Below, piece by piece: positions 58,300 to 64,000 of a stretch of DNA of 64,000 nucleotides. The position numbers and the translations under genes were made by a program. The stretch is from Hirsutella rhossiliensis (Eukaryota > Ascomycota > Sordariomycetes > Hypocreales > Ophiocordycipitaceae). Every line of letters starts with the position of its first letter. Within the stretch, counting starts at the first letter, position 1. The stretch lies in assembly GCF_020360975.1 (NCBI RefSeq), contig NW_025408670.1, positions 2,294,001 through 2,358,000 of the forward strand. The letters are read 5' to 3'. The notes beneath the pieces were generated by a model. The model saw nothing but the letters and a program-made list of their open reading frames with translations. It was not told where the DNA came from and did not search any database.

Positions 58300-61020
58300 A
58301 GGCGCGATATTTAAATAAATAAATAAGTATTAAGTAGTATTTAAGTTTATTTAAAACGCCTTTTATAACGCCTTAGTACTATAACTTTATAACTTAAAGA
58401 GAGAAATATACCTAGATATAGACTATTTTAAATATATAATAAGGGGGGCGCTAATATAAGTAAGGCTAAATAGTATATAATACTTAATAGGATTCTTCTT
58501 AAAGAGACTAAACCTAATAAAGTATAACTACTTAATTTATAATAAGAAGATACTTATAATTATATAGTACTTAAACTTTTAAGGAGTAAAACTTTAAAAT
58601 ATATTTACCTTTATAGTACTAACTAACTATAATAACCTAAGGTACTTTATAATAAAGAAGAAGTTAAATAAGAAATAAAGCTAATAAGCGATAAAGCTTA
58701 TATCTTATAACTTTATACTAAAGTTCTAGCTAGAAAGGGTAGTAGCGGTGCCTAACGCGCTATCTTATTATAAGTAGGATTAGCTAGTAGGCGAAATAGA
58801 TAAAAGGGAGATAGGGTAGGTAGTTTAGATAATTCTAAAGACTATATACCTATAGGGCTACTTAGTCCCCGCTAAGGGCTAATATACTAACTTACTAAGA
58901 CGCTTAACTTAAGATAGGGCGGTAATAGTAGCGCTATAGGTAAGTAAAAGAAGGGTAAGTATATTAGTATACGTTAGCGGAGTAAGGGGGCCCGCTAAAT
59001 AACTTAAAGAGGAAGTAAATAAAGGTAATAACTAACTAAAACTTAACCTAAACTTAGGCCGAAATATACCTTAAGAATAGGCTAACCTTATATTAGTATT
59101 TAATAACTAAGAGCTATAAGAAAAGTAGATAAAGGTATTAAGGAAAGATAAAGAGTACTAAGCGGTATTCTAAGTAGTATATAAAAAGGAGAGATCGCTA
59201 GTACTAAAATAGTAACTAAAGGTATAGCTAAGTAAATATATAATTAACGTTAGGAGATAGTTATACTTTTAAAATAAGCTATAAGTACTAAGGAGGCTAA
59301 AGTTCTATAAAAAAGAAAGGGCTAAGAAATAAGATATACTTTAGGTATAAATAGCTTAGTAGATATATAACTTAATTATAGTAGGATACTTAAGAAGAAA
59401 AGGGACCTTAGTAATATTAGCCTAAGAATTCTTTTAGCTTAGCTAGTTAGCGATAATAAAGTAGCTTATTACTAACTATAGACTATATAAAAGGAGGTAT
59501 ATATAGAGGTAGCTTTAAAAGGGACTCTTAAAGCTATTACTACTACTATCTTAACTATTTATATACCTATTAATAGACTTTATAGTTAAACTACCGCTAA
59601 CTAAGATAGAAGGCGCGAAGTACCTTTAAGTAATTATAGACTAGCTAATAAAAGCAGTAATACTTAAAGCGATGCTAATAATAAGGGTAATAGTATATAT
59701 AATAAGATTCCTTTAAGCTTACTTCTACTTTTATAAGATACTAAGGTTAATTATATTAAATAAAGGGACGAACTAAATAAGAAGCTTTTAAAGGGAGTTT
59801 TATAAATAAATAAAAGTATAAAGAAAGTTAAGTTTAATATACTACTTATAAATAAATAGGTTAACTAAGTATATAAACTAAGAAGTATAAGTATACCTTT
59901 AAGTATATATTTACTATAGCTAAGATAACTAAGGAGTATATCTACTATTTATATAGGCTATACTAAATAACTATATAGCGTTAATAATAAGTATAAGCTT
60001 ATTTTTCGAGATATATAGATATAATATTAAGCTAGTTTAAATAGTAAGGGTAAAAGAGCCGCTAACGCTAAAAGTAAAAAAGGTAAAGGAGCTTATTTAA
60101 AGGATAAAAAAGGTAACCGACTTCTTATAAACCGCTATTATTATTATTACGAAAAAGATATAGCCGCTTATTAAATATAAGCGATAGCGTTAATTAATAT
60201 ATATAGAGTATATAATATACCCCTTTAAGGATACTAAGTTAATTCGTCCTAAGATACCTAGATATCCTAGACTATAGAGGGAATTTTTATATAAGTAGGC
60301 CCTATATTAAAACCGCGCTTAATTACGCTAGCGGGACTTAAACTATAGGCCTTTAGGTAATACGCGCTAGGCTAGCTAAAAGAAGTATATATATAGTTAC
60401 TAGGAAGTTCCTAGAGGGGTAACCCCTCCGCTTAGGCTTATAACTATTACGAAAAAGATATAGCCGCCTATTAGATATAAGTAATAGCGTTAATTAATAT
60501 ATATAAGATATATAATAATTATAGCGTAAGTAAGATAAAAGGATATAGTAAATTAAAAAAAAGCCCTTATAAAGAGGTTTAAAGTAAGTAATAAAGTATA
60601 AGTAAATATAGCTAAATATATAACTAACTAGCTATATAAGAAGCTTAAATAGCTATACTAAAAGTATACTATAATAAAGGTAGTAAGCTTATATATAGTT
60701 AAGCTTAATATACTAAGAAGCGTATATAAAAGGCTCTATATAGAATTTCTTTACTAAGTAGTAGAGAACCTACTACTTAGATAGGTAGTCGATAACTACT
60801 AACTACTATTAATAATTAAGGAGGATAATAAGCCTAAGTATATTATTAAAGAGATCTAGTAAGCGCGGTAAAAGTAAAGGGAGAGGGGTAGATATTAATA
60901 AGTACTTATAAAATAATAAGGGTATATAAACCTATTATAGTACCTATTAAATAACTTTTAAGAGATAGAAGCCTTAAAGAGATTTAAGAGATAGTAGGGA
61001 AACGTAAGGGAGAATAATAA
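58300..61020 (+). mobile_element. Gypsy G: 3' part of a chromodomain LTR retrotransposon
   Basis: The plus frame begins in RNase H (FFLKRLNLIKYNYLIYNKKI, LRYFITKKKLN near 58480-58660, AVPNALS near 58750), then integrase with DFIVKLPLTKIEGAKYL (first Asp, 59577), VIISNKGTNW-like (second, near 59740) and YHPQINGQTEQTNQ (third, Glu kept, near 59850). After the TRIM it continues to a chromodomain at about 60825-61010: decayed PEYIIEEI (KYIIKEI), VLIK, two stops, GYINLL, and EIEALKRFKR. Gag, protease and reverse transcriptase are missing: the fragment abuts Copia-2. No 3' LTR was identified. Confidence 0.82.
60145..60517 (-). mobile_element. tRNA-containing TRIM, copy 3 (373 bp), in Gypsy G
   Basis: Inverted copy with LTR ends tattacgaaaaag and tatataata (plus strand) and a perfect 5-bp duplication, attat (60140-60144 and 60518-60522). 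The hairpin aggggtaacccct and the tRNA-like stretch are recognisable. It lies between the integrase core and the C-terminal part of G. Confidence 0.88.
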
Positions 61021-61279
61021 AAGAAGGGTAAGAGAAAAGGAATAAAAAGAAGGTAGAAGATAAAGAAGGGAAAATAAAGAATAGAAAAAGGAGAAAGAGA
61101 AGGAAGTAAGAGTTAAGGAACGCTTATTAAAAAATAAAGAAAAGATAGAAAAGAACTATAGTATTAAAGGTAAATAATAAAAGATAAATAAGAGATAGAT
61201 ATAAAATAAATAGTAATAAAGGATAGATAAAGATAAGGATAAAGGTAAGATATAATAAGATAAGATATAAATATAGTAG

Positions 61280-61960
61280 GATATATTAAAGATACTAACT
61301 TAATTTTAACTAACTATAAACGCCTTTTAACTGCCGCTTAATTACTTTAAGATAGTAAGGTATATCTAAGCCTAGTATATAGATATAGCGGCGTAGGTAA
61401 GCTTAGTATATTAAAATAATAGTTAAAGATAAATAGTAAGATAAGGTTAAAAGGAAAATAGAGTATATATATAAAAGTCGCTTTAATAGTTATTAAACGT
61501 TCTTTAAGATATATAGTCTTAAAGGGCGTTAATAGTAGTAATTATATCTTTAATATATTACTATTATATTAGCGTCTTATTAAATAAAGTTAAAGGAGAG
61601 TAATAAATAAAAAAGTAGCGTAATTTAGTATAAGTATAAGTAAAGTAATTATAAGTATATAGCGATACTTAGTTCTAATAAATACTATATTATATCTTAA
61701 TATTTAGTAATATTATTTAGCCTATATAAGTAAGAAAAGGTAGCCGCTATATAATAGTACTATAGGTCGCGCTATACTTATTAAAAGATATAAGCGAACG
61801 CGTTAACTAGCATAAGGGTAGTAGAGTTTAGTCGCTTAGCGTACTAAGAAGCGGGGTACCGCTATATAGAGTAAAGAAGCTAGCGGGCGTATAAGGGCTT
61901 ATAGTAGTTATAATATAGCGCGGTGCGGCGATAGAAGTTAAGTAAAGTAAGGGCGCGCGC
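61280..61960 (-). pseudogene. Unidentified minus-strand frame in the 3' region of Gypsy G
   Basis: Opposite to G's pol. Minus-strand reading from about 61950: YRRTALYYNYYKPLYAR, a stop, LLYSI, a stop, RYPAS, then YAKRLNSTTLMLVNAFAYIF. At 61560-61390 one frame has 59 codons with a single stop (TPFKTIYLKERLITIKATFI, then FPFNLILLFIFN). I have not shown that both pieces share one frame. No family recognised. It lies downstream of a TATA box and CT tract on the same strand. Confidence 0.35.
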
Positions 61961-61980
61961 GCGGAGGGAGTAAAGCTTAA

Positions 61981-62036
61981 AGGAGGAAAAAGAAAAAAAG
62001 AGGGAGAGGGGAAAGAAAAGAGGTATTTATATATAG
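61981..62036 (-). promoter_or_regulatory. TATA-like box and CT-rich tract before the minus-strand frame of G
   Basis: On the minus strand, tatatataaatacc (62023-62036) precedes a C/T tract covering 61981-62022. The frame starts just downstream. Same layout as in B and E. Confidence 0.42.
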
Positions 62037-62900
62037 TAGGGCATATATATAGTTAATAAGGTATAGGGGTATATATATAGAAGAGGGAGGAATAAGGCGG
62101 AATAGGTATATAAAAGGGCGGTATATAAAAGGATAAGGTAAGCGTAAAGTAAAAAGAAGCGACCGCGCGCGCCTAAGAAAAGGGGAAGGCGATAATAAAA
62201 AGGTAGTAAGAGAAGAATAAGAGTACTACTAATAAGAAGGGGAGAGCAGAGGTAATATTATAGGCTACGCCCGTAAAAAGCTAAGGTTATACTATAGTAA
62301 CTATACTAAAGTTAGGCTAAAGTAGACCTATATATAGGTAAAGCTTAACTTAAATATAGACTAAATAGCACTTAAATATAGACTAAATAGCACTTAAATA
62401 TAGGCCGAGCTAGGGACTAAGGAAGATAAATAACTAATATAACTAAGATAGAGTTTTCCTTCTTTCTCCTTAGCTTTAAATAAATAATTATTTAGCCTTA
62501 TACTACTATACTAAGTATACGCTAGCCCTTAATACCTACTATAGTATATAACTACTAAGTATTAGTTATACTTCCTTGCCTTTACTATCTTTTTATAAAC
62601 CTAGTAAACCTTCCCTTTTATACTCCATTAATCCTACCTTTATATTTACTTTACGCTTATATTTTTATTTACTTACCCTACTATAGGCATTTTATCTTAT
62701 ATTTCCTACCTTACTTTAATTTTAAATCCTTCTTAGCTATAAAATAATAATAAAACTATAAGTATAAATAGCCTCTTTATATATATATAATATTAGGCTC
62801 TATAAAATATCCTTTATAAGTCCGCTATAGCTATACTATAGTTATTTTCCTAACTACTCGATCGGTAGCTAGGGTAGATACTTATACTCTTATCTCCTAT
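62037..62900. other. RIP-mutated DNA without recognised gene
   Basis: Contains TATA-like and purine-rich stretches (62040-62230), a 22-bp tandem repeat (62349-62404) and A/T-rich DNA. The 3' LTR of Gypsy G should be in or near this stretch, but its pair is missing, so it cannot be delimited. Confidence 0.35.
62349..62404. repeat. 22-bp tandem repeat, about 2.5 copies
   Basis: Two identical units of cttaaatatagactaaatag plus ca, at 62349-62370 and 62371-62392, then a partial third unit to 62404. Confidence 0.85.
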
Positions 62901-63680
62901 TCGCGCCTTAGTGCCTCTCTTATACTCCCTTCCTCTCTCTTACCCTATAACCGTTACCGTCGCTTTACTTGCCTTTTTGCTTTTTCTTCCCCGCTATAGG
63001 ATAGTGTCCGAATGGCCGATTTCTTTGCCTACCGTCTTACATACTTTAGTTCCTGCCGCTACCGCCCGCTTACGTTCTTTTCTCTCGCCCTTTATCCTCG
63101 TCTTATTTATCTCTCTAATCTTCGGTCTTCGTTCGTCAAGGCTCTTTACGCAACCTATAAGGGGTTGCCTTACCCGTTAACATTCAGCATTATCCATAGG
63201 GACGTCGGCGACACTCTCTTAAGACACTCTTATCGTGTCAGCGGCCCGCTGGCTAACCGTAGAAGCCGCGAGTGCCGATTGGCCTCGCACGCGTGCGGTC
63301 TTAGTCGAGGGGCGGCCCGGTCCGGCTGAGGCTAGTCGAGGTCGTTTGGGGTGTGGCGGCAGTAGCGAGTCGTCAGCTGGTTTGTCGAGCTCGGGTGGCC
63401 AAGGACGCGGCGTCGGGTCGCGGCCGCGGCTTTCGAACCGCCTCGCTCTAAAGGCGTAGGCCTTACGCGCTCTGTCCCAGTGCCCTTTAGTCTTATTGCA
63501 GCGGCGGTCCCACGCTGGGTGTGCGCCGCCGCAAAGGGGACACTTATGGGGAAATTGGCCTAGGGCGGCCGGGCACTCGTTGTCTGGGTGCGTCAGTGCC
63601 GCACCGTCCGCACGTCGGCTTCGCTTCGCAGTAGTGGGCAAGGTGACTGAGGGAGCAGACTGACGGTCTAGTCCGCACAC
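62900..63680 (-). pseudogene. LINE-type ORF1 remnant with zinc knuckle
   Basis: The minus-strand stretch 63680-63219 is open for 153 codons. It contains ALTHPDNECP, then CPLCGGAHPAWDRRC (a CxxC...H....C knuckle), then HWDRARKAYAFRARRFESR and a basic Pro-rich tail. 'kC.nCgg.HpAw...C..r......ar.ay' is the last zinc knuckle of ORF1 proteins of fungal LINEs. Beyond the TAA at 63219 the same frame stays readable (ESVADVPMDNAEC, then a stop) toward 62900. The 5' side would extend past 63680, where I lose the frame. RIP is partial here. It is not the same sequence as LINE-1 and LINE-2. Confidence 0.6.
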
Positions 63681-63824
63681 GTATGAACTCCGGTGAAAGA
63701 GGCAGGTCAGACACAGGGACTTAAGTCAGGTATCGATACAGTAGAGGAACATTGCCCTAATCGGGATACACGGGAATTGGCCCTGATTCAGGGCCTCCAC
63801 GGGTCCCAGATAGGTATCTATTCG

Positions 63825-63993
63825 TATAAATACCCCCTCAATGTCGCACAGATAGATAGAAAACATGCATCATCGTTTGGACTCAATTATGCCTGCCCTT
63901 ATCCTTCCGCCCGCGCTCTCAGCTTGCTGAGAGTATCATACGATCAGCTATTGTGTTGATCGCTCTCTCCCCGGTTGCCTCCTTTCCCGTCCG
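63825..63993 (+). promoter_or_regulatory. Promoter-like sequence at the right edge, outside the RIP block
   Basis: tataaata at 63825-63832, then a hairpin (gctctcagc-ttg-ctgagag, about 63915-63932), and a C/T-rich stretch (63961-63993) at the right edge. Normal CpA and TpG content from about 63690 onward. If real, it would serve a gene starting beyond 64000 on the plus strand. The open frame at 63693-63959 has no recognisable content and covers the same bases. Confidence 0.3.
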
Positions 63994-64000
63994 AACAGCC

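Noticed and set aside
2941..62900. A genome of naturally extreme A/T content, or an organelle genome
   Set aside because: CpG is retained, decayed nuclear-type retrotransposons fill the span, and Copia-1 inside it has normal composition.
62911..63459. Plus-strand open frames at 62911-63180, 63012-63329 and 63235-63459
   Set aside because: They lie opposite or beside the LINE ORF1 zinc-knuckle frame on the minus strand and have compositionally biased sequences without motifs.
63693..63959. Plus-strand open frame of 88 codons at the right edge
   Set aside because: No recognisable domain; it overlaps a TATA box and leader-like C/T stretch, so it is more likely promoter DNA. Not excluded.

Overview
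This window is a block of nested, dead transposable elements from a filamentous ascomycete (Pezizomycotina). The main clue is base composition. Over almost the whole window CpA and TpG are close to absent and TpA is in great excess, while CpG, CpC and CpT survive. Decayed reading frames are broken by TAA and TAG where Gln or Trp codons would be expected. This is the mark of repeat-induced point mutation (RIP, CpA to TpA on both strands). I see no intact host gene, CRISPR array, rRNA or working tRNA. Boundaries backed by target-site duplications (TSDs) are exact to a base or two; other domain limits are approximate hand readings.

Layout. 1-2.7 kb: a Helitron protein on the minus strand, running off the left edge and partly spared by RIP. 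3.4-14.07 kb: two head-to-tail Tad-type LINEs (minus), the first carrying a miniature LTR element (6780-7371) and a hAT-like MITE (7949-8513). 14.07-54.19 kb: a nest built on one 5'-truncated Ty3/Gypsy element, F (plus). F is split by Gypsy E (14971-43871, plus) and by Gypsy B (44158-52968, minus, same family as F). E holds Gypsy D (16669-30935, minus), the lightly mutated Ty1/Copia element Copia-1 (33737-40079, plus) and a TRIM. D holds a TRIM and a MITE. B holds a small LTR element, A (46258-48130). 54.7-58.3 kb: heavily mutated Copia-2 (minus), same family as Copia-1, with a MITE in its reverse transcriptase. 58.3-62 kb: 3' part of Gypsy G (plus) with a TRIM. 62.9-63.7 kb: remnant of a LINE ORF1 (minus). 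From about 63.7 kb the sequence is no longer RIP-mutated and holds a promoter-like stretch, so the block probably ends here.

Points of most interest. (1) A 373-374 bp LTR-flanked miniature element (three copies, each with a perfect 5-bp TSD) carries a tRNA-like core with A- and B-box-like motifs, and the same primer-binding site as Copia-1, which looks like a half-tRNA site for initiator tRNA-Met. (2) Four Gypsy elements (B, D, E, G) seem to carry a frame on the opposite strand between pol and the 3' LTR, preceded by a CT-rich tract and in three cases a TATA-like box. (3) E, B and G each end pol with a recognisable chromodomain, which fits targeting to silent chromatin.
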